A DNA stretch of 64,000 nucleotides from JBPCMN01 sp013695115 (GCA_051002235.1 JBPCMN010000009.1:1-64000), one strand, 5' to 3'. Positions 24,506 through 33,018 are shown, counted from the stretch's first letter. Notes: a model not told the origin generated them from the letters alone. A program made the numbers and translations.

Positions 24506-24966
24506 CGCACTGGTGGCGGCAGCCGACGCCGGTCGGGGAGCTCACCGTGGTCGCGGGACCGAACGGGCTGTGCGAGATCGAGCTGCACGGGCCGACGCCG
24601 CCCGATGGTGACCCCGAGCGCGACGAGAGCATCGCAGCCGAACTCGACGAGTACTTCGCCAGGCGGCGTCGGCGGTTCACCGTGCCTGTCGACCTCGGGA
24701 GCGTCACGGCCGTCTTCCGCCGGCGGGTTCTCGAGACCCTCTACCGCGACGTGCCCTACGGCGAGACCGTCTCGTACGGGGAGCTGGCGGTCATGGCCGG
24801 TCGTCCGGGCGCGGCCCGGGCGGTGGGCTCGACCATGGCCACCAATCCGGTTCCCGTCGTGGTCCCGTGCCACCGGGTGCTCGCGGCGGGCGGGCGCATC
24901 GGCGGCTACGGCGGTGGGCTCCGCATGAAGCGGGCCCTGCTCGCGCTCGAGCGTGTCGACGTCTAG
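24502..24966 (+). CDS. ogt: Methylated-DNA-protein cysteine methyltransferase
   Basis: A 154-residue O6-alkylguanine-DNA alkyltransferase, a suicide repair protein. The acceptor cysteine lies in NPVPVVVPCHRVLAAGGRIGGYGGG (PCHRV, about residue 122), with the helix-turn-helix region VPYGETVSYGELAVMAGRPGAARAVG and the Asn of ATNP. It is normal in length with a short N-terminal domain. The GTG start overlaps the mdh stop (GTGA). Confidence 0.94.
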   Translation: MTHWWRQPTPVGELTVVAGPNGLCEIELHGPTPPDGDPERDESIAAELDEYFARRRRRFTVPVDLGSVTAVFRRRVLETLYRDVPYGETVSYGELAVMAGRPGAARAVGSTMATNPVPVVVPCHRVLAAGGRIGGYGGGLRMKRALLALERVDV

Positions 24967-25006
24967 GTTCCGCCGTCGCTACGGCAGCATCCACGACACG
25001 CACTGA

Positions 25007-25804
25007 TTAGTTCGCGCCGCTGCCCTTCTCCGCCGGCTTGGCTTCCGCCGGCTTCGCCTCGGCCTTCTTCTCCTTCTCGGGCGCAGCCAGCCCCAGCTCG
25101 GAGCGCAGCTCGCTGAGTCGGGCGGATGCCTCGGCACTCATCTGCGCCTGCTCGACCTCGAGCATCTTGGTCGAGACGTCGGCGCCGGTGAGGTCGGACA
25201 TGCCCTGGGCCTTGGCCAGGCGGCGCTCGATCTTGTCGCGCACCTGCTCGAAGGTGGGGACGTCTTCCCCGACCGTGGCGTTGAGCTGGTTCATCGCCTT
25301 GGTCATCTGCTCCTGCATCTTCGCCTGGTCGAGCTGGCTGAGGAGCTGCTCGCGCTCGGTGAGCTTCTTCTGCAGCGCGGCCGAGTTCTGCGCCACCATC
25401 TTCTTGGCCTTGTCGGCCTCCTGGGTGGTCGACAGCAGCTGCTTCTTGAGGTCGGCCACCTCCTTCTCGAGCTGAATGAGCTTGTTGGCGAACTGCTCGG
25501 CCGCCTGGTTGTAGTCGGACGCCTTGTCGGCCTTGCCGTCCTTGCCCGCCTCGTCAGAGAGGAGGAGGGCCTGGCGCGCCGACGCGTTCGCCTTCTCGAA
25601 CTCCTCGACTGACCGGTCGAGACGCATCTGCGTCTGCTTCTGGTTGGCGATGACGTTGGCGGCCTGCTCGGTGAGCTTGCGGTGCTGCTCGTGGGCCTCC
25701 TGGATCGCCTGCTCCAGCTGAACCTTGGGGTCGGCCGACTCCTCGAGCTTCCCCGAGACCTTGGCGACCATGTACTTCCACCATCTGCGCAGCGCCTTGA
25801 ACAT
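25007..25804 (-). CDS. pspA: PspA/IM30 family membrane-stress protein
   Basis: A 265-residue PspA. It starts MFKALRRWWKYMVAKVSGKLEE, an amphipathic helix that docks on membranes, then has long coiled coils (about 30-225), including QAIQEAHEQHRKLTEQAANVI. The Lys/Ala/Glu/Pro tail (about 240-265) is poorly ordered. PspA/IM30/ESCRT-III relatives polymerise on damaged membranes and reduce proton leak. It is the last gene of a minus-strand run, ten bases after a membrane coiled-coil protein that is its likely anchor. Confidence 0.93.
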   Translation of the reverse strand: MFKALRRWWKYMVAKVSGKLEESADPKVQLEQAIQEAHEQHRKLTEQAANVIANQKQTQMRLDRSVEEFEKANASARQALLLSDEAGKDGKADKASDYNQAAEQFANKLIQLEKEVADLKKQLLSTTQEADKAKKMVAQNSAALQKKLTEREQLLSQLDQAKMQEQMTKAMNQLNATVGEDVPTFEQVRDKIERRLAKAQGMSDLTGADVSTKMLEVEQAQMSAEASARLSELRSELGLAAPEKEKKAEAKPAEAKPAEKGSGAN

Positions 25805-25814
25805 GGTCGGCAGC

Positions 25815-26720
25815 CTACGCGGTCCCGGTGCGGGTCGTCCCGCCGCCCTTGGCCCGACGCTTCTTGGGCTCGGCCGTGGGCAGCTCGATGTCGCCGGTGC
25901 CGCCCCGGCTCGCCCGCCCCGCTTCCTCCAGCGCAACCCGTAGCGACTCCATCTCGTTCACGAGCTCCTCGACGTCGCCGCCGAGGCCGCCCAGCTCGGC
26001 GACGTCCTCCGCCCGCAGCGACAGCTCGACCGCCCGGGCGACCGCCTCGTCGAGCCGCGCGTCGAGCAGGCTGAGCCGGTCGCGCGCATCCTGGGCAACG
26101 GTGCCGAGCCGCCCCGCCGACGCCACCTGGGCTTCGAGCGCCTCGATGGTCTGCACGTGGTTCTCGGCGAGGCCGGCCTTCTCGGCCGCGGCGGCGATGC
26201 CCTTTCCCTGGTCGTGGGCGCGCCGGAGCGGCTCTTGCGCCTCACCGGGCAGCGAGTTGATGAGCGCGGACAGCTGCTTCTCGGCCGACGCGGCATCGAC
26301 CGAGCTCAGGCCGCCCTCGAGGGCGGCGCCGCGGCGGGCGATCCGGTAGCACTCGTGCACACCCTGCTCGATGCCGACGCCGATCTCGTTGAGGCGGTCG
26401 CGCAACGGGCCCTCGGCGGCGGTCGCGACCGCGCGTCGGTAGCGGTGCTGGGCGTCGATCGCCTCGCGCACGAAGTGCCGCCAGGGTTCGGGCAGGCTCG
26501 CGAGCTCGATGCGTTCGGCCCGCTTCTTGCGGGGCAGCCCGAACGCCACCCGGATCCCGTAGGCGATCGCCCCGACGCCCGCCGCCGCCAGCAACGGGAG
26601 ACCACTGAGCACCGCCGCCGCCGTCCCTGCCCCCGCCAGCAGGATCGCCGACGGCGCCAGCACCGCCTCCGCCGTCCTACGGGTCTTCAGGTGCTCCGGA
26701 AGCCGGTCTGCGAGTGGCAT
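25815..26720 (-). CDS. Membrane-anchored coiled-coil protein, probable PspA partner
   Basis: A 301-residue protein with two close N-terminal membrane segments (VLAPSAILLAGAGTAAAVL and LPLLAAAGVGAIAYGIRVAF), then a long helical cytoplasmic region with coiled-coil potential (about 75-260) and a basic tail (KKRRAKGG). It could hold PspA at the membrane; this is inferred from adjacency and architecture only. The TM-plus-coiled-coil layout recalls XpaC-like proteins, but I cannot confirm it. The ATG (26720) is three bases after the stop of a leader peptide. Confidence 0.75.
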   Translation of the reverse strand: MPLADRLPEHLKTRRTAEAVLAPSAILLAGAGTAAAVLSGLPLLAAAGVGAIAYGIRVAFGLPRKKRAERIELASLPEPWRHFVREAIDAQHRYRRAVATAAEGPLRDRLNEIGVGIEQGVHECYRIARRGAALEGGLSSVDAASAEKQLSALINSLPGEAQEPLRRAHDQGKGIAAAAEKAGLAENHVQTIEALEAQVASAGRLGTVAQDARDRLSLLDARLDEAVARAVELSLRAEDVAELGGLGGDVEELVNEMESLRVALEEAGRASRGGTGDIELPTAEPKKRRAKGGGTTRTGTA

Positions 26721-26723
26721 TCC

Positions 26724-26834
26724 CTATGGCCTCGCTCGCTGCGGGCCGGGCCATCCAGAAAGGGATTGGCCGGCCCGCGGGCGCTCGCTCGGACGCCAAG
26801 TTCGCGGGGCGGAAGTTGATCGTGCCGCACTCAT
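26724..26834 (-). CDS. Putative leader peptide between VWA gene and PspA partner
   Basis: A 36-residue intact copy of the long-loop type. It opens MSAARSTSAPR, then TWRPSERPRAGQSLSGWPG, then PQRARP and TAG. Its ATG is four bases after the TAA of the VWA gene and its TAG is three bases before the next ATG, so a ribosome could run gene-leader-gene. The five extra residues relative to the short copies (QSLSG) come from 15 extra bases in the hairpin loop, so the frame is kept. Confidence 0.6.
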   Translation of the reverse strand: MSAARSTSAPRTWRPSERPRAGQSLSGWPGPQRARP

Positions 26835-26838
26835 CGCC

Positions 26839-28653
26839 TTAGAAGTTACTGACTACCGCGATGAACACCTTCTCGATCGTGGTCGGGTCGACCGCGTCGT
26901 AGGCGGCGGCGTTGGTGGCCTCGGCGATCCGCTGGAGCGTCCCGAGGTCGGCGTCGCCGCCGAACGCGATCGGGAACACCCGCACCGGCTGGCTCGATTG
27001 GCCTTCGTTCTGACCCCGCAGGAACTGGATCAGCCCGTCGAGGTCGCGGTTGCGATCGTCCTCGTTGCGCCCGTCCGACAGGATCACCACCGCGTTGATG
27101 CGAGCGGGGTCGAAGTCGGCTTCCATATCACGGTAGGACGCCTCGGTCACGGTGTAGAGCGGCGTGCCCTGGGTCGGGACCAGGTCGCGGATCCTGGACG
27201 CGAGGATCTCGCGGTTCGAGCTGATCGGGCCGAAGTCGACCACGTCGACGTAGTCGGTCGGCTCGCTGCCGCTGATCTCGGTGGAGAAGATGCGCAACCC
27301 GACCTCGTCCTCCGGTTTGAACTGGTCGAGCGCGTTGATCGCGGCCCGCTTGGCCAGATCGAGCTTGGTCTCGCCGGTCGACTCGTCACCCGGGTCGCCC
27401 ATCGAGCCCGACACGTCGATCACCAGCATCACCCGCGCCGCCTTGCGAGTCTCGCCCCACTTCTCGATCAGGCCGACCAGCACTTCGGGCTCGGGAACCT
27501 CGAGCGTCGTCTGCGGCTGACTGGGGTCGAGGCCGTTGCTCTTGTGGATCGGGTCGTCGATCGCGACCGATGGGTTGCCGGGCCGGAATCCGAACTCGAG
27601 CACGCGCTTCTGGTTCTCGGGTTCGCGCACGAACGCATCGAACTTGGCCGCCGCCTCCTTCTCTTTCGCGCTCACCCAGTTCGAGTCGAGGATGATGAAC
27701 GGGTTGTCGGAGAAGAGCGTCCCCTCTTTCGGGTACACGGCCACCAGCGGTGTGCGGGGCTTCTTGGGCTTCTCGCCCGGGTCGAGGATGCCGTCGGGGT
27801 TCCCCCGGTTGTAGTCGATGATCGACTTCTCCTCGATGGCAACCGCCGACACGTAGGTCAGGGCGGTGCCGCGGGCGTCGGCGCGGTAGAGGTTGTTCAG
27901 GAACGTGTTGGTGATGTCGCCGTAGTGGACGACCGCCGACTCGACGCCCCGGGCGAAGTCCAGGACCTCGGGTCGGTTCAGATCCTCCAACGTCAGGTCG
28001 GTCGTCTTGCCGGCGGCGGCGTAGTACTGCGCGACGGTGGCATGGAGCGCGCTGGTGGAGAAGTTCGGGTTGGTCTTGCCGAGGCGGAACGGTCCCCACT
28101 CGGGATGGCCGAACGCCCCCCAGCCGGCAGGGTCGTTCGCGAGCCGCAGGATGTCGGCGAAGCCGACGGGGGTATCGGGGTAGCCGAGTGCGGTGGCCAT
28201 CGGCTCGGGCATCGCGATCACCAGCGGCGTGAGCATGAACGGCTTGCCCGCCGGCGCGACCGGGTCTTCGCCGGCGTCGGCCTTGCGCTGGTTGACGACC
28301 GCCCCCCACGCGCTCGAGGCCGGCGACCAGATCACGGGCTTGGGCCCGTTGACGTCGGGGTCGGGCCAGTCGTCGGCGACGAGGTTGGCGCCCTCACCCG
28401 ACGACTTGCGCTGCACCCGCACGAAGATGCAGTCGCCGTCGACCTCGGCCTCATCGGAGTCGTTGAACGTGTTGGCGAGGTCGGTCAGCAGATCGAGCTT
28501 CTCGGGGGAGACCGCCATGTCGACCGCGATGCAGTCGCCCGGGTCTTCGAGGCCGTCGCTAGCGTCGTCGCCGTTCTCGACCGACACCGAACAGGCGCCG
28601 GCAGTGAGCGTGAGCAGCAGCGAGAGTGCCGCGAACGAGCGGGGTCGGGTCAT
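26839..28653 (-). CDS. Lipoprotein with solute-binding-like and VWA domains
   Basis: A 604-residue predicted lipoprotein: lipobox LTAGAC at the end of the signal peptide (about residue 20). Residues about 40-385 resemble a periplasmic solute-binding fold (VIWSPASSAWGAVVNQ, GTLFSDNPFIILDSNWVS). Residues about 410-600 are a von Willebrand factor A domain with a full MIDAS, DVSGSMGDPGDE, and a second aspartate in VVILSDGRNEDDR. VWA domains bind partner proteins through a metal. The ATG overlaps the previous stop (ATGA). It is likely part of an envelope complex with the AAA ATPase encoded upstream. Confidence 0.85.
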   Translation of the reverse strand: MTRPRSFAALSLLLTLTAGACSVSVENGDDASDGLEDPGDCIAVDMAVSPEKLDLLTDLANTFNDSDEAEVDGDCIFVRVQRKSSGEGANLVADDWPDPDVNGPKPVIWSPASSAWGAVVNQRKADAGEDPVAPAGKPFMLTPLVIAMPEPMATALGYPDTPVGFADILRLANDPAGWGAFGHPEWGPFRLGKTNPNFSTSALHATVAQYYAAAGKTTDLTLEDLNRPEVLDFARGVESAVVHYGDITNTFLNNLYRADARGTALTYVSAVAIEEKSIIDYNRGNPDGILDPGEKPKKPRTPLVAVYPKEGTLFSDNPFIILDSNWVSAKEKEAAAKFDAFVREPENQKRVLEFGFRPGNPSVAIDDPIHKSNGLDPSQPQTTLEVPEPEVLVGLIEKWGETRKAARVMLVIDVSGSMGDPGDESTGETKLDLAKRAAINALDQFKPEDEVGLRIFSTEISGSEPTDYVDVVDFGPISSNREILASRIRDLVPTQGTPLYTVTEASYRDMEADFDPARINAVVILSDGRNEDDRNRDLDGLIQFLRGQNEGQSSQPVRVFPIAFGGDADLGTLQRIAEATNAAAYDAVDPTTIEKVFIAVVSNF

Positions 28654-29699
28654 CCGGTGACCTGGCGCCATGAGTCCTGGAGCGCGATGAAGACGCCCGC
28701 GTCGGTGGGCAGGCCCGTCCCGGCCGGGAGTTGGATGCGCTTGCGGACGCCCTCGGCGAGATCCTGGCCGTCGACCCGCCAACCCGTTTCGGCGAGCTCC
28801 TGCCGGGCGCGTCCACCGGCGGCGAGATCGGCGATGTCCTCGTCGCGGTCGTCGCTCGTGGTCAACGCGAGCACGACGTCGGCGGTGGTCACCGGCTCAG
28901 GGTAGAGCAGCGTGAACGCGTCGCGGCGGTCGGGCGCGGCCTCCGCGAGCACCGGACCCGCTTCGGCCTCGCTCGCACCGGCGGCGTCGTACACCGCGGT
29001 CGGGAACTTGCTGAGCATCTCCTCGAACGGCGACGCGGCCGGCGCGCCCGAGTCCTCGAGCCGCTCGAGCCAGGCGAGGAACTCGTCGGTCTGGAGCTCG
29101 GCCCGCGAGTAGCCGGGGCCGCCGAAGAACTCGCTCGCCGCCTGTGCGAGCACGAGCAGACCGGTCGCGCTCGTCGTCGGGTCCGTGTGCGCCACCTTGA
29201 CGCTGCCCCACGACGCCTCGCCGCCGAGCTCATCCCACTCGTCGCCCGCGACGTCGCCCAGGCAGGGCCACGCCACCGCGCCCGCGCACGGTCCCTGCTC
29301 GAGCACCCGACCGCGGTCCTTGCGCATCACGATGACCAGCGGTGAGCGGGCGAGCGTGGTGGGCGACTCCTCGAACACCGGTTGCAACTGCTGCTGACCC
29401 CGCAGGATGTCGACGATCTGGGGCCAGGGTCCCGGCACCAGCCAGCCGTCGATCCCGGGGTCGTCGACCTCGGAATCAGGCAGTGCGACCAGGCGCTCGG
29501 CGGTTTCCCCGGCCGCCTCGACGGTGACGTCGAGCCCGCCCACCGCGTCGTCGAGCTGCGAGCACGCCTCCTCGAGCTCGGTCGCGCACACGAGCCGGGC
29601 GTTGCCGTCGGTATTGCGGGCGTCGTCGATGTCCGCCCGGATCAGCACCGCCGCCACCACCATGACGACCGCGGCCACGATCGCGCCGACGGTTTTCAC
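28650..29699 (-). CDS. Anchored solute-binding-type protein
   Basis: A 349-residue protein with an uncleaved-looking N-terminal membrane segment (VGAIVAAVVMVVAAVLIRA), no lipobox, and an extracytoplasmic domain related in order to the solute-binding part of the next gene (DGWLVPGPWPQIVDIL, SPLVIVMRKDRG, VAHTDPTTSATGLLVLAQAA, ALTTSDDRDEDIADLA). The DPTTSATG turn is like those that grip ligand in type II binding proteins. There is no ABC permease nearby, so it probably works in sensing or assembly. It overlaps the VWA gene by four bases and lies 18 bp after the AAA gene. Confidence 0.75.
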   Translation of the reverse strand: MKTVGAIVAAVVMVVAAVLIRADIDDARNTDGNARLVCATELEEACSQLDDAVGGLDVTVEAAGETAERLVALPDSEVDDPGIDGWLVPGPWPQIVDILRGQQQLQPVFEESPTTLARSPLVIVMRKDRGRVLEQGPCAGAVAWPCLGDVAGDEWDELGGEASWGSVKVAHTDPTTSATGLLVLAQAASEFFGGPGYSRAELQTDEFLAWLERLEDSGAPAASPFEEMLSKFPTAVYDAAGASEAEAGPVLAEAAPDRRDAFTLLYPEPVTTADVVLALTTSDDRDEDIADLAAGGRARQELAETGWRVDGQDLAEGVRKRIQLPAGTGLPTDAGVFIALQDSWRQVTG

Positions 29700-29717
29700 G
29701 AACCGAAACCTATGTCG

Positions 29718-31115
29718 CTACGAGTCGGGGATGTCGGCGGCGACGAGCGTGCTGAGCTGCTCGTCGGTCGGCTTCTTCACGTCGACGACCCGACTCGCGT
29801 GGCGCGCGATCGCCGCCTCGAACAGGTTGCGGGCGAAGCGGCCGTTCCCGAACATCGGGCCGCGCGGCTCCGCCGCCAGGCGGGCCCGGAGCTTCTCGAT
29901 TGCCGATGGATCCGCCTTGTAGTTGTGGTCCTCGCCGAACGCCTCGAAGATGCGGACCATCTCGTCGTCGGTGTAGTCGGGGAACACGATCGTCTTGGGG
30001 AAGCGCGACCGGATCCCCGGGTTGGAGTCGAGGAACTTGTTCATCGGCTCGGGGTAGCCGGCGACGATCACCGCGAGATCGTCGCGGTGGTCCTCCATCT
30101 GCTTGAGCAGTGCCGCGATCGCCTCCGCGCCGAAGTCCTGCTCCCCACCCTGGGCGAGGGCGTAGGCCTCGTCGATGAAGAGGATGCCGCCGAGGGCCTG
30201 TCCGCAGATCTCCACGACCTTGGTGGCGGTCTGGCCCACGTACCCCGCGACCACCCCGGAGCGGTCGGTCTCCACCAGGTGGCCCTTCGAGACGACGTCG
30301 AGGGCGGCGTAGATCTCTCCCAGGAGTCGAGCGACGGTCGTCTTGCCCGTCCCCGGGTTGCCGACGAACACCAGGTGGGCCGACTGGTCGACCACCTTGA
30401 GCTTGCGGTCGCGCCGCATGTTCTGGACCCGGATGAGGTTTGTCAGCAGCCGCACCTCGGTCTTGACCGCGTCGAGCCCGATGAGCTCGTCCAACTCGTC
30501 GAGCAGCTCCTCCAGCGACTTCTTGGGTGGCGCCTCGGCCGCCTTCCCGACTTCGCCCGGGCCGGGCTCCTTGGCCATGCCCTCGGGGCGTTCGATGCCG
30601 GCGGCGCCGAGGCGGCGCAGCATCATCGAGCGGAAGGTGTCGACCGCCAGCAACTTCTCGCGGGTCGGTACGTCCTCGAGCGCGCAGGCGGCGTGGGCGA
30701 CGCGCAGCCCTGCCTGGTAGTAGGTCCAGCCGTGGGTGGTGCCGGCGGCGGCGTCGGCGGCCACGATGGTCTCGAACATCGGCGACGGCGTGATCGGCCA
30801 CGCCCGGTGCTGGCGGATGGCGTCGCCGTCGCGCAGTTGCCCGGGCGTGGCGCTCGCCAGCGACTCGAACCACGGCGCCAGCGCGGCGGCGAACTCCCGC
30901 AGCTCCCCGTCGCCGTAGCGCCCGTCCCCCGCGATAACCGCCGCCGCGATCGCCTGGGCCTCGAGGGCGGCGTCGCGCTCGTGATCACCGGCACCGGCCG
31001 GTTTCGTGGCGACCGCGCCCTGCTTACCGTCGGCGCGCGACCGCAGGTCGCCGAGCACCGCGGTGAGGTCGGTGACGAACTGCTGGACTGGCTCGGCCAG
31101 CAAATTGACTGCCAT
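29718..31115 (-). CDS. CbbX/SpoVK-like AAA+ ATPase
   Basis: A 465-residue protein. The N-terminal 195 residues are helical and of unknown type. A CbbX-type AAA+ module follows: LDELIGLDAVKTEVRLL, Walker A LVFVGNPGTGKTTVARLLGEIY (P-loop GNPGTGKTT, about residue 253), pore region GYVGQTATKV, Walker B GGILFIDEAYAL, sensor VIVAGYPEPM and arginine finger region NPGIRSRFP. Such ATPases remodel protein complexes. The start ATG (31115) is two bases after the leader-peptide TAG; a longer in-frame reading upstream is simply the leader element in another frame. Confidence 0.9.
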   Translation of the reverse strand: MAVNLLAEPVQQFVTDLTAVLGDLRSRADGKQGAVATKPAGAGDHERDAALEAQAIAAAVIAGDGRYGDGELREFAAALAPWFESLASATPGQLRDGDAIRQHRAWPITPSPMFETIVAADAAAGTTHGWTYYQAGLRVAHAACALEDVPTREKLLAVDTFRSMMLRRLGAAGIERPEGMAKEPGPGEVGKAAEAPPKKSLEELLDELDELIGLDAVKTEVRLLTNLIRVQNMRRDRKLKVVDQSAHLVFVGNPGTGKTTVARLLGEIYAALDVVSKGHLVETDRSGVVAGYVGQTATKVVEICGQALGGILFIDEAYALAQGGEQDFGAEAIAALLKQMEDHRDDLAVIVAGYPEPMNKFLDSNPGIRSRFPKTIVFPDYTDDEMVRIFEAFGEDHNYKADPSAIEKLRARLAAEPRGPMFGNGRFARNLFEAAIARHASRVVDVKKPTDEQLSTLVAADIPDS

Positions 31116-31117
31116 CT

Positions 31118-31228
31118 CTATGGCCTCGCTCGCTGCCGGCCGGGCCATCCAGAAAGGGATTGGCCGGCCCGCGGGCGCTCGCTCGGACGCCAAGTTCGCG
31201 CGGCGCGAGTCGGCTGTGCCGCTCTCAT
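31118..31228 (-). CDS. Putative leader peptide bridging hydrolase and AAA genes
   Basis: A 36-residue intact copy. It opens MRAAQPTRAAR, then TWRPSERPRAGQSLSGWPG, then RQRARP and TAG. Its ATG overlaps the TGA of the upstream hydrolase (aATGAg, 31225-31228) and its TAG is two bases from the AAA ATG. Both junctions are typical of translational coupling, which makes this the clearest case for the peptide being translated. It is nearly identical in sequence to the copy at 36129. Confidence 0.65.
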   Translation of the reverse strand: MRAAQPTRAARTWRPSERPRAGQSLSGWPGRQRARP

Positions 31229-32142
31229 TCTCTGACCGCCGCCGGCAACGCCGTGAGCCACGGCGTCACGAGCTCGAGGAAGCGGTCGGGCAGCTCGAGC
31301 TGGGGCGCGTGGCCGCAGTCGTCGATCACCTCGAGCGCGAACTCAGGGTGCCGAGCCGCCACCGCACGCGCCGAACTCACCGGCACGAGCCGGTCGAGGA
31401 CACCGTGCACGATCAGCGTCGGGCACTTCACGCGGCCGAGGTCGGCGGGCATGCCGCGCTGGAAGTAGAAGAACAACGATCGGGCGGCGTCGGCGTACGC
31501 GGTGGGCACCTCCGGGAACGTGCTCCGCTCGGTTGCCAGTGCCACCAGCCGCTCCCGCAACGCCGGGTCGACGCGCTCGGGATGGGCCACCGACCACTCG
31601 AGCGTCGTATCGACCATCCCCGCCGGCCCCAGCCGCCGGGCGCGCATCCCGAGGACCCGCCCGCCGATCTGCGGCACCATCAACGGCGCCATGCGGGTGA
31701 CGAGCTGCCACGGCGGCAGCCGGACTCCCCGTTGCGGGAGCGCGGGGTCGACGAGGCCGAGGGCGCGCACGAGGTCGGGGTGGCGGGCGGCGAGGCCGAC
31801 GCCGATCGCACCGCCCATGGAGTTCCCGAAAACCACCGCCGGGCCCAGCTCGGCCAGCAGCGCGGCGACGAGGCGCCCGCTCGCGCCGACGGTGGCGCGG
31901 CGACCCGCGGGAATGCGGGTGAGCCCGAAGCCGGGCAGATCGACCGCGGTCACGGTGGCGTCGAGCGCGGTGGCGAGACGTCCGCCCACCGGCTCCCAGC
32001 TCAGTGTGCTCGCGCCGAGTCCGTGGACCAGCAGGATGCGCTGCTCGCGGTCGGGATCTCCCCACTCGACGGCGTGGGCGCGCACGCCGTCGACGTCGAT
32101 CCAGCGTTCTGTCCCCGGTTGCACGGGGAGAGGATCGCGCAC
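31225..32142 (-). CDS. Alpha/beta hydrolase
   Basis: A 305-residue alpha/beta-hydrolase fold enzyme. The oxyanion HGLGAS loop (about 41), the nucleophile serine in VVFGNSMGGAIGVGLA (G-N-S-M-G, about 108), the acid aspartate in HGVLDRLVPV (about 252) and the histidine in DDCGHAPQLE (about 278) form the catalytic set. The substrate is unknown. The GTG start at 32142 is divergent from another hydrolase at 32183. It is the first gene of the run that leads through a leader peptide to the AAA and PspA genes. Confidence 0.85.
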   Translation of the reverse strand: MRDPLPVQPGTERWIDVDGVRAHAVEWGDPDREQRILLVHGLGASTLSWEPVGGRLATALDATVTAVDLPGFGLTRIPAGRRATVGASGRLVAALLAELGPAVVFGNSMGGAIGVGLAARHPDLVRALGLVDPALPQRGVRLPPWQLVTRMAPLMVPQIGGRVLGMRARRLGPAGMVDTTLEWSVAHPERVDPALRERLVALATERSTFPEVPTAYADAARSLFFYFQRGMPADLGRVKCPTLIVHGVLDRLVPVSSARAVAARHPEFALEVIDDCGHAPQLELPDRFLELVTPWLTALPAAVRE

Positions 32143-32182
32143 GGCCGGGCATGCCGCCTCTTCGGAAGGGCATGCTGGGCGG

Positions 32183-33013
32183 GTGCCGGAGCTTCGGACG
32201 TCCGACGGGGTCCGTCTGCACTACGTCGTCGACGGTCCCGACGACGCGCCGGTCGTCGTCTTGCTCCACGGGCTGGGCTCCGACGGGCAGGCCGACCAGC
32301 CCCTGGTCGACGCCATCGGCGACCGGCTGCGGGTGGTGCGCCTCGATCTGCGGGGCCACGGGCGTAGCGAGCCGCTCACCGATCCGGCGCGCTACGGCTG
32401 GTTCGATCGGTCCGCCGCCGACGTGGGCGAGCTGCTCGACGCGCTCGGGCTGGAGACGGCCGCGCTTCAGGGCGGCTCGCTCGGCGCCGCGGTCGCGCTC
32501 GCGACCGTGCTCGCCCGGCCCGAGCGGGTGCGCGCCCTCGGTCTGTCGAGCCCGGCCATCGGTGCCGGCACCGGCCTCGCCAACCCGGTGGCGGCGACGT
32601 TCGCCGAGGGCGTCGGCGAGCTCGGCCTCGTCGGCATGCTCGACGCCGTGACCGAATCCAAGCTGCTCCCCGCCGCCGACGAAGAGATGGCGGCGGCGCG
32701 GGAGAACTACGCCCGCCAGGACGACGTGTCGATGCGCGCGTGTGTCAACGCACTGACGCGGGCGCGCCTCGTGGACAACGTGTCGGAGCTGACCGTGATC
32801 GGGTGCCCGACGATGGTGGCGGCGCGCCGCGGCGATCCGCTCCACCCGTTCGAGCTGGCCGAGGAGGTCGCCGCCCACATCCCCGGGGCGCGTCTCGTTG
32901 TCGACGACGGGTCCGTTCCGATGCATCTGCGCCCGTCCGCCGCCGCCGACCTCATCGCGGACTTCCACACCCAAGCAGCTCGAAGGACTGCCATCCGGTC
33001 GCGTTCGCCGTGA
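32183..33013 (+). CDS. Alpha/beta hydrolase
   Basis: A 276-residue alpha/beta hydrolase. It shows HGLGSDGQADQPLV (oxyanion loop), DLRGHGRSEPLTD, the nucleophile elbow LQGGSLGAAVALA (G-G-S-L-G, about 94) and a C-terminal VDDGSVPMHLRPSA region where the histidine (about 256) follows. The acid residue is probably the aspartate of AARRGDPLHPF. CATGCT six bases before the GTG suggests a leaderless start. It is not closely similar to the divergent hydrolase. The stop overlaps a GTG that opens the frame of the next gene. Confidence 0.85.
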   Translation: MPELRTSDGVRLHYVVDGPDDAPVVVLLHGLGSDGQADQPLVDAIGDRLRVVRLDLRGHGRSEPLTDPARYGWFDRSAADVGELLDALGLETAALQGGSLGAAVALATVLARPERVRALGLSSPAIGAGTGLANPVAATFAEGVGELGLVGMLDAVTESKLLPAADEEMAAARENYARQDDVSMRACVNALTRARLVDNVSELTVIGCPTMVAARRGDPLHPFELAEEVAAHIPGARLVVDDGSVPMHLRPSAAADLIADFHTQAARRTAIRSRSP

Positions 33014-33018
33014 ATTGC

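Noticed and set aside
26728..26812. Leader elements as insertion sequences or transposon ends
   Set aside because: No transposase, no consistent target duplication, and all copies share orientation and spacing with the downstream gene. A non-autonomous mobile origin cannot be excluded.
31116..31193. AAA ATPase start at 31193 (extra 26 residues)
   Set aside because: That stretch is the leader element read in another frame; the ATG at 31115, two bases after the leader TAG, is preferred.
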